From NCBI RefSeq assembly GCF_022819385.1, contig NZ_CP089290.1:682001-746000 (forward strand): DNA of 64,000 nucleotides, read 5' to 3'. Under the pieces are notes generated by a model. That model was given only the letters and a program-made list of their open reading frames with translations. It was not told where the DNA came from and ran no database searches. A program made the translations under genes and the position numbers. Position 1 is the stretch's first letter, and every line of letters starts with the position of its first letter. Positions 16,917 to 26,010 of the stretch are shown here, in pieces. Source of the DNA: Candidatus Nanosynbacter sp. HMT-352. Lineage in GTDB: Bacteria > Patescibacteriota > Saccharimonadia > Saccharimonadales > Saccharimonadaceae.

Positions 16917-19072
16917 CGAACCGGCAGCTTAAATCCAAAGGTACTACCTTTTCCCTCTTCTGATTCAAAGATCATTTCGCCGTCGTGCGACAAGATAACT
17001 TTCCTCGCCAAAAATAAGCCAACGCCAGTGCCGTCTGGTCGCTTTTTTCTGGCATTTGTGCCGCGGAAGAATTTACCAAACAGATTTGCTTGCTCTGATT
17101 TCGGTACACCAATTCCCGAATCTTTCACCGTAAACTCAATCTCATTAGCGCCACTCTTTAGAGAAATTATTACCTTTTTATGTGGATTTGAATAGTAAAT
17201 GGCATTGTCAATCATATTCAGCATAACTTGACGAATCTTCTCAGCGTCAGCCGTAATCAATGGAACTTTTTTATCAATCTTTAGGTCCATTTCGACAGAT
17301 CTCTGATCCGCCACAACCTTAAGCAAAGCAACTTCATCCCGAAGAATTTGAGCAACGTCTGTCTCCTGTTTATCAATGTTAAATTTACCAGTCTGAAGCC
17401 TAGAAACATTAAGAAAGTCGTTTATCAGCCTCACCATACGCTCACTCGAAGAAAACGCCTCTCTAAGAACCGCACGCTGCGTCGGCGTAATCTTTCCCAA
17501 ATCGCCCTCCAACATCATATCCAGATAACCTTTAATACTAGTCAACGGCGTTCTTAACTGATGTGATGCCATAGAAATAAATTCGTTCTTCGCCTCATCC
17601 AGTCGCTGAAGCTGTCGATTACTGAACCTCAACTCTTTCGTCGCCTCGTCAATTTTACGCTGCAAACTCTTATTCAGCTCATTAATTTCTTCCAATGACA
17701 AAGAATTTCGAATCGACACCGCCAATTCCCCAGCAATCGATTCCAGCATTTCAATATCGCGAGAACTATACTCCAAACTCTTATGCTCGCCCAGAAATAG
17801 AATTCCTGTTTCTTGATTTTGATGCAGCAGCGGCATAACAATTTTCGTGCGATGAATATCCAAAAGTTTCTTCAGTTCTGGATCTTTTACTTGATTTGCC
17901 AAAATAACTTCCGGAAAACTACAATTCTTATAATAGTAATCCATAATCCTGTGAACATCTTCCTCAACAACAGATATTCGTCGCCGACCCGCCCGACCGT
18001 ATATTCCTTTTTCTGGAATACAAAACGCCACTTTTTCTGCCTTAAGAGAAGTCGCTATATAATTGCCAACACGTCGAGTTAGCAATTGCAGATCTGCTGT
18101 ATAGGTTAATATCTTGCTAATCTCACGCGTAAACGTATCAGCATCATATTCTCCGTAATAAAAAACTCTATCAGTAAATTTATCAAAGATTTTCTTCACT
18201 GGTTGATATACGACCGCCAAAACCATAGCCAAAATCATATTCATGAGATTTACGTGACTATCAACCGTCAGGCTGCGTTGGAAAACCAAAATTGAAATGA
18301 CATATGCAGAAATCACGTAAACGACAGCTAGTGCGATTAATAGCAACATATACGAAACGCTTCGAGCCACCGCCATTTTTACGTCCATCAATCGGTATCT
18401 GACAATGCTATACATAATTGCAAATAAGAAAATAATCGTAGCAATTGGACCAATCCATATATATCGATAATCACCAAGCGCCGGAAGAAACAGATCCACT
18501 ACAAAGCCAGGAATGCTACATATCAACAGACCAATCATGTAAATCGCGACTTGCTTGCGTCGAACGGGATCTGATTTGCGCCACGCTATATGGCCAAAAC
18601 ACATAGAAATTAAGAAGAATACTGAGAAAAAAGTTGCAAAAATGACATAGTTGACTGCATGAATCGGAATTCGAGAAAAATCTACTGGAGTGACAATTTC
18701 TGATGTATTGATAATAAATTCAGGCACCAAAATAATGTATAGCGAAAAAATCGTTATCAATATACTAGATGCGCAAATAAAACTCTTCGTTGATTTTGTC
18801 GATGGAAGAAACGACTTTGTAGTAAAAATAGCTAACGCAGGACAAAAAACAGCCGAAGCTACATAAAACCATCTGGACGCAGTGTCTAATACTACCCCAT
18901 TGTCCGCCAGAGAAAACACCTCAAGTCCAGCTGACCACACGGCCAAACATAGACAAACCAGAAAAAACCAATGCTTCGCATCATGACGATGCTTCGACTT
19001 TTTAAGTACGAGCACGCCCAAAATTAGCGCCATCAACGCAACCAATCCTAGCACTAATGCTCGTATCATCAT
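16913..19072 (-). CDS. Membrane sensor histidine kinase (7TM, GAF, HisKA, HATPase)
   Basis: 719 aa. The first 245 residues form about seven or eight helices, like the histidine-kinase 7TM input module. A GAF-like domain follows (about 300-460, containing GILFLGEHKSLEYSSRDIEMLESIA). The HisKA H-box is ISMASHQLRTPLTSIKGY near residue 500. The HATPase domain has the N-box NMIDNAIYYS, G1 DSGIGVP and G2 GTGVGLFLA. No response regulator is adjacent on the same strand. The nearest is the stand-alone receiver at 20489, a likely partner. TATAAT at 19083-19088 lies 10 nt from the ATG, giving at most a 2-4 nt leader. Confidence 0.92.
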   Translation of the reverse strand: MMIRALVLGLVALMALILGVLVLKKSKHRHDAKHWFFLVCLCLAVWSAGLEVFSLADNGVVLDTASRWFYVASAVFCPALAIFTTKSFLPSTKSTKSFICASSILITIFSLYIILVPEFIINTSEIVTPVDFSRIPIHAVNYVIFATFFSVFFLISMCFGHIAWRKSDPVRRKQVAIYMIGLLICSIPGFVVDLFLPALGDYRYIWIGPIATIIFLFAIMYSIVRYRLMDVKMAVARSVSYMLLLIALAVVYVISAYVISILVFQRSLTVDSHVNLMNMILAMVLAVVYQPVKKIFDKFTDRVFYYGEYDADTFTREISKILTYTADLQLLTRRVGNYIATSLKAEKVAFCIPEKGIYGRAGRRRISVVEEDVHRIMDYYYKNCSFPEVILANQVKDPELKKLLDIHRTKIVMPLLHQNQETGILFLGEHKSLEYSSRDIEMLESIAGELAVSIRNSLSLEEINELNKSLQRKIDEATKELRFSNRQLQRLDEAKNEFISMASHQLRTPLTSIKGYLDMMLEGDLGKITPTQRAVLREAFSSSERMVRLINDFLNVSRLQTGKFNIDKQETDVAQILRDEVALLKVVADQRSVEMDLKIDKKVPLITADAEKIRQVMLNMIDNAIYYSNPHKKVIISLKSGANEIEFTVKDSGIGVPKSEQANLFGKFFRGTNARKKRPDGTGVGLFLARKVILSHDGEMIFESEEGKGSTFGFKLPVR

Positions 19073-19098
19073 ACTAATGCTTATTATAGCATTTTATT

Positions 19099-20448
19099 CT
19101 ACGTTTCAATCGCAAAAACTGTGTAAACACCGCTTGCGGTAACTGTAGCTTCAATAGATTTTTTTGGTATGCCAGATTTTTGGAGCAATTTAAAACCTTC
19201 TTTAATTGAACGCATCCTAACCTTTGGAACCCACCCCATTAGTCCATGCAAAAATTCTTTTTGTGGGCGATTTACGTTCATATTGCCAGTAATCATTAGT
19301 CCACCGGTTCGTAAAAATTTCAATGATTCTCGTGTCAATTGCTTGTAGACACCATCTGGCAAATATTCTCGCAAGCCAGAATCTTCCGCAATATCCAGCT
19401 TACGATCACCCAGAACTCCCTTCAAGCTCAAAGGCTTGCCAAGCTTACTGAATAATCGTTCACAATGAACTTCAATCTTATCTTCCAAATTCCATTTCTT
19501 AGCCAAGCTCTGCGCCGCCGCCAGAGACAACGGATCTTGATCTAGCAGGATAACCGTTGGTGTCTCACCCGTTTCATCCTTAAGTTTTTTCAGCATCTTC
19601 AAAGTCGCCAGTCCCGTTCCGCAGCCAAAACTCATCACCAACATATCGTCAATTGAACGATTCTCTTTTTCTGCCACTTTCTTCAAATGATCAATCGACA
19701 AACCATTCACTGTTTCCACTCGCTCACGAATACCAAGCGAATCCGCACAATGTCGAATGACGTTAGAAAACTTCTCCGTCACCGGCGCCTGAATAAACTC
19801 TCGAACTTCACCAATTCTCTTCTCTACTTCTTCAATAGCCGTCGCTTTATCCACGCCGTTGTTGATTTTATCTTGAATCATAACTTCTGTCAGCGGCAAG
19901 CCATTAATCTTCTCATCAAATACCGACTCATCCAGTGGGCCACTCATGCTCGGATATTCACCTTCTGCCAATATTTTGCCATTTTCACCAGAAACTCTTA
20001 ATCTATAAGCTTCAGAAATTGTCAAAAACGTCAGTGCGGAACCTCGTTGATTGTGCCACGGCTTCGAATTAGTCTGATTTTTACCGTACAATAAATTGTC
20101 GCGGAAAAACTCCAGATACGAATCTATCTTTTCACTCCACTTGCCCATCTTCACAAAAGGAGTTTTATCTAAAACATTCGCAATTGCCGCGGTGGCTAGA
20201 TTTTTATGAATAAAATATTTACGAATCTCTTTTAATTCTGCATCGCCCCGCTTCAAATAGTTATATGTATCTTTAATACCATCGGGGTTGTTATATGCAA
20301 GATCGGTCTTTTCTCCAATTTCAACCCTGCAATCCTCACTCCTAAGATCCGCAATTTCCTTATTTAATTTTTCATTAGCTTCATGATCAACTCCATTAAG
20401 AAAATCACCCGCTTCTGCAATACACCATTCGTTCCTAAAGTTTTCCAT
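19099..20448 (-). CDS. SAM-dependent methyltransferase-like protein, 449 aa
   Basis: The C-terminal half has a Rossmann methyltransferase core: motif I VMSFGCGTGLATLKML (about residue 275) and motif II VILLDQDPLSLAAAQSLA. A later strand, FLRTGGLMITGNMNV, takes the post-IV position. The N-terminal 240 residues are helical and unassigned. Substrate unknown. The ATG at 20448 is 7 nt after TATAAT (20456-20461), leaderless. Its promoter faces away from, and nearly overlaps, that of the receiver protein at 20489, so the two are probably co-regulated. Confidence 0.75.
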   Translation of the reverse strand: MENFRNEWCIAEAGDFLNGVDHEANEKLNKEIADLRSEDCRVEIGEKTDLAYNNPDGIKDTYNYLKRGDAELKEIRKYFIHKNLATAAIANVLDKTPFVKMGKWSEKIDSYLEFFRDNLLYGKNQTNSKPWHNQRGSALTFLTISEAYRLRVSGENGKILAEGEYPSMSGPLDESVFDEKINGLPLTEVMIQDKINNGVDKATAIEEVEKRIGEVREFIQAPVTEKFSNVIRHCADSLGIRERVETVNGLSIDHLKKVAEKENRSIDDMLVMSFGCGTGLATLKMLKKLKDETGETPTVILLDQDPLSLAAAQSLAKKWNLEDKIEVHCERLFSKLGKPLSLKGVLGDRKLDIAEDSGLREYLPDGVYKQLTRESLKFLRTGGLMITGNMNVNRPQKEFLHGLMGWVPKVRMRSIKEGFKLLQKSGIPKKSIEATVTASGVYTVFAIET

Positions 20449-20455
20449 GCCAAAA

Positions 20456-20482
20456 ATTATAACATAGTTTATATGATATACT
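20456..20482. promoter_or_regulatory. Compact divergent pair of leaderless-type promoters
   Basis: Minus-strand TATAAT (20456-20461) and plus-strand TATACT (20477-20482) lie 15 bp apart and face outward, 7 and 6 nt from their start codons. The -35 region of each lies across the -10 of the other, so both polymerases cannot bind at once. Confidence 0.6.
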
Positions 20483-20488
20483 TAGAGC

Positions 20489-20860
20489 ATGATAAAAATC
20501 GCTATCATTGAAGACGACCCAACTATCAGCCAAATGTACCGAATGAAGTTCGAGTCGGACGGATTTGACGTTCGCTTGGCCGCCAACGGACAAATTGGCA
20601 TAGAAGTAGTCGAAAAGTTTCAGCCAGATATTATTTTGCTAGATTTACAAATGCCGGAAATGGACGGCGCGGAGGCTTTGAAACGAATTAGATCTAAAGA
20701 TTGGGGAAAAACTATTCCCGTTATCGTCCTCACTAATCTCGGCGAAGAAGAAGCTCCGCACGATTTGAAGAAATTAGGAATTCATAGCTATATCGTAAAA
20801 GCAAATCTCACACCGCGCCAAGTTGTCGAGCAAGTCAAAACTGCCATAAAAGCCGCTTAA
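20489..20860 (+). CDS. Single-domain response regulator (CheY-like receiver)
   Basis: 123-aa receiver with no output domain. The acidic pocket is EDD near residue 8. The phospho-acceptor Asp is in ILLDLQMPEMDG (about residue 53). The switch Thr is in VIVLTNLGEE and the conserved Lys in YIVKANL. It probably acts by protein contact, with the kinase at 16913 as the obvious candidate. The ATG is 6 nt after TATACT, with no Shine-Dalgarno. Confidence 0.93.
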   Translation: MIKIAIIEDDPTISQMYRMKFESDGFDVRLAANGQIGIEVVEKFQPDIILLDLQMPEMDGAEALKRIRSKDWGKTIPVIVLTNLGEEEAPHDLKKLGIHSYIVKANLTPRQVVEQVKTAIKAA

Positions 20861-21669
20861 CTTTTTGATTGATTCGCAATTTTTAGACAAGCCGTAATTA
20901 CATTATCAAACAGCGCAGAAACCGTTAATGGACCAACTCCGCCTTTTTTTGGTGTAATAATTACATCATTACGCTGACGCACTTCTTCAGATACATCGCC
21001 AACAATTTTTCCATTTTCCGAAGCAGTTCCCGCGTCAACAACGACCGCCTTAGTCTTAATCATCTGGCTTTTAATCAGCCCCGGAACTCCAGTTGCCGAC
21101 ACGATAATATCGTAATTTATCAATTGAGATAAATCGTCACCTTTTTCAAAAACCGTCACATCGACATCAGACTTTAGCCATATCTTCTCAAGAGGGGCGC
21201 CAACCAAACGACCTCGCCCGACAATTGCAACTTTCTTACCCTTCAAATCAACGCCATATCCAGCTAGCAGCCAATTGATAGCCGTTGGTGTGGCCGCCTG
21301 AAAAATCGCCTTTTTACGCAAACCGTCAACGTCTTTATCTTCTCGAATACTCTCGAGCAATTCCTCGGTCTGCTCAGGATTACTAATCGGCAATTGCAGA
21401 ATTATTCCTTGAACATCGTCTCGATTGTTCAATTCTTGAATCACCTCCAAAGCACCGCCCGCAGGGACTCGATGAATCTCCACGTCAATCAAAATATCAG
21501 CGCCATATCTCTGTTTCAAACGCATGTACGTTTCAATAACTGGATTTTCGACATCAGTAACAATTGCCAAACGAGGATTAATATGCCAAGCCTGTCTTAA
21601 AGCTCGCACCTGTTTCGCCTGGCGCTCCTTGATAAATCCAGCTAATTCTGAGCCATTTAGTTCTCTCAT
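20857..21669 (-). CDS. folD: Bifunctional methylene-THF dehydrogenase / methenyl-THF cyclohydrolase
   Basis: Interconverts 5,10-methylene- and 10-formyl-tetrahydrofolate, and works with glyA (26071) in one-carbon metabolism. The active-site Tyr and Lys are in ETYMRLKQR. The substrate loop is IILQLPISN, and KDVDGL and the NADP-binding IVGRGRLVGAPL are present. The C-terminus KKGGVGPLTVSALFDNVI is typical. The longest frame starts at 21696, but TATACT at 21678-21683 supports ATG 21669 (MRELNGSELAG), giving 270 aa. Its stop overlaps the stop of the receiver gene by 4 bp. Confidence 0.95.
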   Translation of the reverse strand: MRELNGSELAGFIKERQAKQVRALRQAWHINPRLAIVTDVENPVIETYMRLKQRYGADILIDVEIHRVPAGGALEVIQELNNRDDVQGIILQLPISNPEQTEELLESIREDKDVDGLRKKAIFQAATPTAINWLLAGYGVDLKGKKVAIVGRGRLVGAPLEKIWLKSDVDVTVFEKGDDLSQLINYDIIVSATGVPGLIKSQMIKTKAVVVDAGTASENGKIVGDVSEEVRQRNDVIITPKKGGVGPLTVSALFDNVITACLKIANQSKS

Positions 21670-21744
21670 TGTCATTAAGTATAGCAATTTTACCATCTTG
21701 AGTACAGATATAGTGTGTGCTATAATTTGAAAAGCTTGGTTTAT

Positions 21745-21823
21745 GGCGGATGTAGCTCAGTTTGGTTAGAGCGCTGGATTGTGGCTCCGGAGGCCGTGGG
21801 TTCGAACCCCATCATTCGCCCCA
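21745..21823 (+). tRNA. tRNA-His (GTG)
   Basis: Encoded G-1 (21745) pairs with C73, as required by HisRS. Acceptor GCGGATG/CATTCGC, anticodon loop TTGTGGC with anticodon GTG, encoded CCA. A TATAAT box lies about 20 bp upstream. Confidence 0.97.
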
Positions 21824-21908
21824 AGTTTTACGACAATTTATTCACACCGATAAATTATTTTCAATAAAACGGTAGACATTTTTGTTGATTGTTGTATAAT
21901 GAAATTGT

Positions 21909-21985
21909 GGGCCAGTAGCTCAGCTGGTTAGAGCACCTGCCTCTTAAGCAGGGTGTCGAGGGTTCGAGCCCCTCCTGGCCCTCCA
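21909..21985 (+). tRNA. tRNA-Lys (CTT)
   Basis: Acceptor GGGCCAG/CTGGCCC, anticodon stem CCTGC/GCAGG with loop CTCTTAA (anticodon CTT), encoded CCA. The discriminator base is T. A TATAAT box lies upstream. Confidence 0.96.
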
Positions 21986-22018
21986 AAAAATAACCTCACA
22001 TTGAAGTGAGAATTTTTT
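21986..22018. terminator. Bidirectional terminator between tRNA-Lys and the 137-aa gene
   Basis: CTCAC (21995-21999) pairs with GTGAG (22006-22010). T6 follows on the plus strand, and an A6 run (21985-21990) gives a T run on the minus strand, so it can serve both convergent units. Confidence 0.75.
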
Positions 22019-22020
22019 AT

Positions 22021-22434
22021 TTATCCAAATGGATTATATCCGCGAGAAGGCGGCTCACGAAAAGTAGTTCGATTAGCATTAAACGATTGACGAGAATTGT
22101 TCGCGCCCGACGAAGCATTATTATTCTGTAAACTATTAGCCCGTCGATTTCCGCCAGACAGACCAGCATCATCAGGATTATTGTTAGCGACTCTCGACCG
22201 AGGCGCTACACCTATTTCCGTACCAAATCGTCTTCGATTGTCAGAATTATTGGCAGATATCGAAGATTCGTATCCTTTAATATATCGACGCCCTGAATTC
22301 ACGCTACGATTAGCGGTCAGCATTCTGCCCGTATCTCCATACGCTTTAGAGCCGTTGTCGCTCAACGTATTCATACGACCATATAGCCTTTCCATCATTT
22401 CTCGCGTCATTTGCGGCTTCTGATTCGCGTCCAT
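22021..22434 (-). CDS. Asn/Ser/Arg-rich low-complexity protein, 137 aa
   Basis: No family recognised. It is disordered and rich in Asn, Ser, Gly and Arg, with a short helical N-terminus (MTREMMERLYGRMNTL) and an aromatic-proline end (PPSRGYNPFG). It has no Cys, signal peptide or membrane helix. GGGGGA precedes the ATG, which supports translation. Nucleic-acid binding is possible from the Arg/Gly/Asn content but not shown. Confidence 0.6.
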   Translation of the reverse strand: MDANQKPQMTREMMERLYGRMNTLSDNGSKAYGDTGRMLTANRSVNSGRRYIKGYESSISANNSDNRRRFGTEIGVAPRSRVANNNPDDAGLSGGNRRANSLQNNNASSGANNSRQSFNANRTTFREPPSRGYNPFG

Positions 22435-22458
22435 ATATCCCCCATTAGTTATATGAAA

Positions 22459-22535
22459 TGGCGCCCCGAGTAGGATTCGAACCTACGACCTTAGGCTTAG
22501 AAGTCCTCTGCTCTATCCAACTGAGCTATCAGGGC
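22459..22535 (-). tRNA. tRNA-Arg (TCT)
   Basis: Acceptor GCCCTGA/TCGGGGC, loop CTTCTAA with anticodon TCT, T-arm GTAGG/CCTAC, encoded CCA. The anticodon stem is weak: GAGGA opposite GCCTA gives only three canonical pairs, with G27-A43 and A31-G39 mismatched. Confidence 0.93.
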
Positions 22536-22578
22536 GTATTCACATTATAACATCTTTCTGCTACAATAGTAAAAGCTT

Positions 22579-22653
22579 GCGGGTGTAGTACAGCGGTTAG
22601 TATGCAAGTTTTCCAAACTTGAGATGGGAGTTCGATTCTCCCCACCCGCACCA
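22579..22653 (+). tRNA. tRNA-Gly (TCC)
   Basis: Acceptor GCGGGTG/CACCCGC, anticodon stem CAAGT/ACTTG, loop TTTCCAA (anticodon TCC), encoded CCA. A TACAAT box is at about 22562-22567. The phosphorylase gene begins 32 bp downstream and may be co-transcribed. Confidence 0.97.
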
Positions 22654-22685
22654 AGTTAGACAATTTCAATCCATAAAGGGCATCG

Positions 22686-24491
22686 ATGGATCCATATATT
22701 TATACAGAAAAACCAAAATACCAGCCGCATGATATTGAAGATGCGTCCGAATTTTATGATGTAATTGAACGAAGCAGCTTAACGCATCAATTATCTGAAA
22801 ACCGACCATACGTCTATTGGACGATGGAAATTTATGATAAATCCAATGGTATTAAAGGTGGCGGCGGACTCGGAGTTCTTGCGGCGGACACGCGACGTGT
22901 AGCTGAAAAATTAGAAGTTCCATTCGTAGTGGTGACACCGTTTTATCGTAGCGAATCACACCAGAAAATCACCAACCTCGCACAAGAAGAGTTTTCGGAA
23001 TCCGTTTCACCTCAAGATTACGGATTTGAATATATTGACGAAGTTTTCGTAAGTTCAAATGGATTCCCAGATGCAAGCTTAAGCATTTTTAAGAAGACGC
23101 TCGGTTCAACGCAATTTGTTACAATTTCAGAACCGAACTTTGGGCAATTGTACGAAGGCGACGGATCTGGCGATCATAGACTATACCAAGAAGTAGCGCT
23201 GGGATTTGGTGGCTATAAAGCATTAAAACTCCTCGGTATCAAGCCAGCCGTCGTTCAGCTTAATGAAACCGCAACGATTTTTGCCGCATTGGCACGACTA
23301 GACGAACTGTGCGCTAACGGAATGAATTTATACGAAGCCATCGTTTACGTTCGTAAGCACACACTTTACACGAACCACACGCTTCTTCAAGCAGCCGAAC
23401 CGGAATTCCATCGTTCACAATTTGAAAAATTAGTTCTGCCAAATATAAAAAGTAATGCTGTGCGTTGCTGGCTAATGGAGCAATTCCGCAACGACAGACT
23501 GAGACCGAATCTTTTGGCAATTGAACTTACTGAAGCGAAGAATGGCGTAAGTAAACTACACGCCCGTGTAGCAAATTTCCGCGACCGCAACAACGACAAA
23601 GTTAAATTTCAAGCCATTACTAATGGAATAGATCTTGAAACGTGGGTGCTGCCTGAAACGTTGCAAACATATCGCAATCATGGCATTATCGATAAATTTG
23701 GATTGCCCACAAATGATTTTTCTGAAAAATTAGACTCGCTGAGTAGCGCGGATTTGAGGTATTTGAAAAAACTCGGTCGAAAGGAATTGAATCGAGTCCT
23801 ATTGAATCGCCAAGATCAGTACGGAAAATCCATACAAATCCCAGAAAATGCAATATTATTCGATTTCAAGCGAAGATTCGCCAATTACAAACGACCTTAT
23901 ATGCCATTTGAAAACCCAAATTCGTTGCGCCAAATTCTCATTAGCCACAACGCGCATTATATTCTGACAGGAAAAGTTCACCAAGGTGACGTGACGATGT
24001 ATCAGAAATTGCTCGAAGTATTAAAATTGATTGACAACGATCCAGTCCTCAAGGAGCGCGTTCATTATATACAAGATTACGACGAAGAGTTGGGGCGAGC
24101 GTTAGCAATCGGCTCAGATGTCTCAATAAACATTCCTATCGTCGGATTAGAAGCGTGCGGCACTTCATGGGAGAAAGACGTCGCCAACCTGAAGCTCCTC
24201 ATTTCCACCAGTGACGGCGGTGTTGCCGATGTCCAGCCAATTGCTTGCCTTGAGGTTACCGGGAGAAACTACGAAGCCGAAGTTTCATCTTTGTACGTCA
24301 ACATGCATAAAGCTGCCGCTATTTTGAAAAATGACCAATTGTTAGAAAAACATATCCGCCACCAATTAAGCAACTATTTGCCAATTATTTCTGGCGCCCG
24401 AATGATGAAAGATTATCTCAAATTTATTTTTCCAAAACCGCAAATCCAGCCTAAAAAAGAACCGCAAATTAAGCGAATTCCTATTCAATAA
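22686..24491 (+). CDS. Alpha-glucan phosphorylase-like protein (GT35, short form)
   Basis: 601 aa. It matches the short glycogen/maltodextrin phosphorylase type in order: YWTMEIY, GGGGLGVLAAD (family GGLGVLAGD), LNETATIFAAL, YTNHTLLQAAEPEF (family FTTHTP), TNGIDLETWVLP, FDFKRRFANYKRP, and GLEACGTSWEKDVANL. The last aligns with EASGTSGMKAALNG and keeps the lysine that binds PLP, but most other residues of that motif are changed. It would release glucose 1-phosphate from alpha-glucans, yet the divergence leaves activity uncertain. The frame overlaps the end of the convergent murA gene by 11 bp. No Shine-Dalgarno is obvious. Confidence 0.8.
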   Translation: MDPYIYTEKPKYQPHDIEDASEFYDVIERSSLTHQLSENRPYVYWTMEIYDKSNGIKGGGGLGVLAADTRRVAEKLEVPFVVVTPFYRSESHQKITNLAQEEFSESVSPQDYGFEYIDEVFVSSNGFPDASLSIFKKTLGSTQFVTISEPNFGQLYEGDGSGDHRLYQEVALGFGGYKALKLLGIKPAVVQLNETATIFAALARLDELCANGMNLYEAIVYVRKHTLYTNHTLLQAAEPEFHRSQFEKLVLPNIKSNAVRCWLMEQFRNDRLRPNLLAIELTEAKNGVSKLHARVANFRDRNNDKVKFQAITNGIDLETWVLPETLQTYRNHGIIDKFGLPTNDFSEKLDSLSSADLRYLKKLGRKELNRVLLNRQDQYGKSIQIPENAILFDFKRRFANYKRPYMPFENPNSLRQILISHNAHYILTGKVHQGDVTMYQKLLEVLKLIDNDPVLKERVHYIQDYDEELGRALAIGSDVSINIPIVGLEACGTSWEKDVANLKLLISTSDGGVADVQPIACLEVTGRNYEAEVSSLYVNMHKAAAILKNDQLLEKHIRHQLSNYLPIISGARMMKDYLKFIFPKPQIQPKKEPQIKRIPIQ

Positions 24492-26004
24492 TCACTTCAA
24501 TCTCAGCGCCTAGCGAATTTAAGCGTGCCGCCAATTCCTCGTATCCGCGATTAATTGAATATACATCGCGAAGAATCGATACACCTGGAGCAGCAAGCAT
24601 TGCCAAAAGTATCACAACGGACGGACGAAGCGCTGGCGGAGCAACAACGTCGGCTGGCTTCCATTTTGTTGGACCAGTGATATAAACACGGTGTGGATCA
24701 ACCAACTCGATTTGCGCATTCAGCTTGCTTAGCTCTGTAAAGTAAATTGCTCGGTTTTCGTAGCTCCAGTCGTGGACCAACGTGCGCCCCTTAGCCACCG
24801 TCGCGATAAGCCCCAAGAACGGCAAATTGTCCATATTAATTCCAGGAAACGGCAAGGCGTGAAGTTTATCCTTTGCTGCCTGGAGTTTGGAACGCTGCAA
24901 TTTAATATCAACCAAACGAGTTTGTCCATTATTAGCAAAATATTCCTTGCTGAGTTCAAACTTAAGACCCATTTCCGCCAATGTCGCTAGTTCAATTTCC
25001 AAGAATTCAATCGGCGCACGACGAACAGTAATTTCCGAATCCGTCACTGCAGCCGCTGCAATAAAACTCATCGCTTCAATCGGATCTTCGCTCGGATAAT
25101 AGTCCAGATTTTTACTAATTCGTTTACGGCCCGTAATTTTCAAGGTCGTCGTACCAATTCCCTCAATTTTCACGCCCAATTTCTTCAAGAAGAAGCAGAC
25201 GTCTTGAACCATGTAATTTGGGCTAGCATTACGGATGATGGTAGTGTTTGGCGACAACGCCGCAGCCATAATTATATTTTCCGTCACCGTATCGCCACGC
25301 TCTGTCAATAAAATCGTTCGATCACCAGAATTGATATCAGTTTTTGCGTGATAATAATCAGTCTCCGCCGTGACGTTCATTCCAAAATGCCTCAAACCAC
25401 TAAGATGTGGCTCAACCGTGCGCTTGCCTAAATTACAGCCGCCAGCAAACGGCAATTTGAAATCGTCATATTGATGTAGCAGCGGACCAAGAAACATAAT
25501 CACAGTCCTAGTTCTCTTCGCCGCAGCAATATCCATATCTTCAAGTTTCAAGCGCGCTGGCGGCACAATCTCAAGATCACTGCCATCCAACCAACGAGTT
25601 TTAACGCCAATCGAATTCAGAACCTCGATAATTCGGTTAACCTCTTCAATTCGCGCCACTTTCCTAAGCGTCGTCTTTCCCTTATTCAACAAACTTGCAC
25701 AGAGAAGACCCACTGCAGCGTTTTTACTAGTCTTAACTTGTATCTCACCAGACAATTTTTTGCCGCCAGTTACCTTAAAATTCATTTTTCCGGAATGATT
25801 TACAGTCACAATATTGTTATTAAGCACTTCACTAATTCGGGCAATCATCTCAATACTAATATTCTGACCCCCGTTTTCAATGCGATTAATAGCGCTTTGC
25901 GACGTGCCAATCGCCTCAGCTAATTGCGTCTGCGTCAGACCTTGTTTTTGACGATTTTCAGCGATTAAATTGCCGATTTTTTGAAGATACTTGTCTTTTA
26001 TCAT
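24481..26004 (-). CDS. murA: MurA-type UDP-GlcNAc 1-carboxyvinyltransferase with N-terminal XRE HTH domain
   Basis: First committed step of peptidoglycan synthesis, adding enolpyruvate to UDP-GlcNAc. Residues 1-70 form a Cro/C1-type helix-turn-helix (NRQKQGLTQTQLAEAIGTSQSAINRIENG). Residues 75-507 form the EPSP-synthase fold, with the substrate Lys-Asn in VKTSKNAAVG and the catalytic loop FAGGCNLGKRTVEPH keeping the fosfomycin-target Cys. The fusion is unusual for MurA outside CPR genomes and suggests self-regulation. The start ATG at 26004 is 6 nt after TATAAT (26011-26016), leaderless. A palindrome at 26013-26030 covers this box. Confidence 0.93.
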   Translation of the reverse strand: MIKDKYLQKIGNLIAENRQKQGLTQTQLAEAIGTSQSAINRIENGGQNISIEMIARISEVLNNNIVTVNHSGKMNFKVTGGKKLSGEIQVKTSKNAAVGLLCASLLNKGKTTLRKVARIEEVNRIIEVLNSIGVKTRWLDGSDLEIVPPARLKLEDMDIAAAKRTRTVIMFLGPLLHQYDDFKLPFAGGCNLGKRTVEPHLSGLRHFGMNVTAETDYYHAKTDINSGDRTILLTERGDTVTENIIMAAALSPNTTIIRNASPNYMVQDVCFFLKKLGVKIEGIGTTTLKITGRKRISKNLDYYPSEDPIEAMSFIAAAAVTDSEITVRRAPIEFLEIELATLAEMGLKFELSKEYFANNGQTRLVDIKLQRSKLQAAKDKLHALPFPGINMDNLPFLGLIATVAKGRTLVHDWSYENRAIYFTELSKLNAQIELVDPHRVYITGPTKWKPADVVAPPALRPSVVILLAMLAAPGVSILRDVYSINRGYEELAARLNSLGAEIEVIIE

Positions 26005-26010
26005 GCGTAA

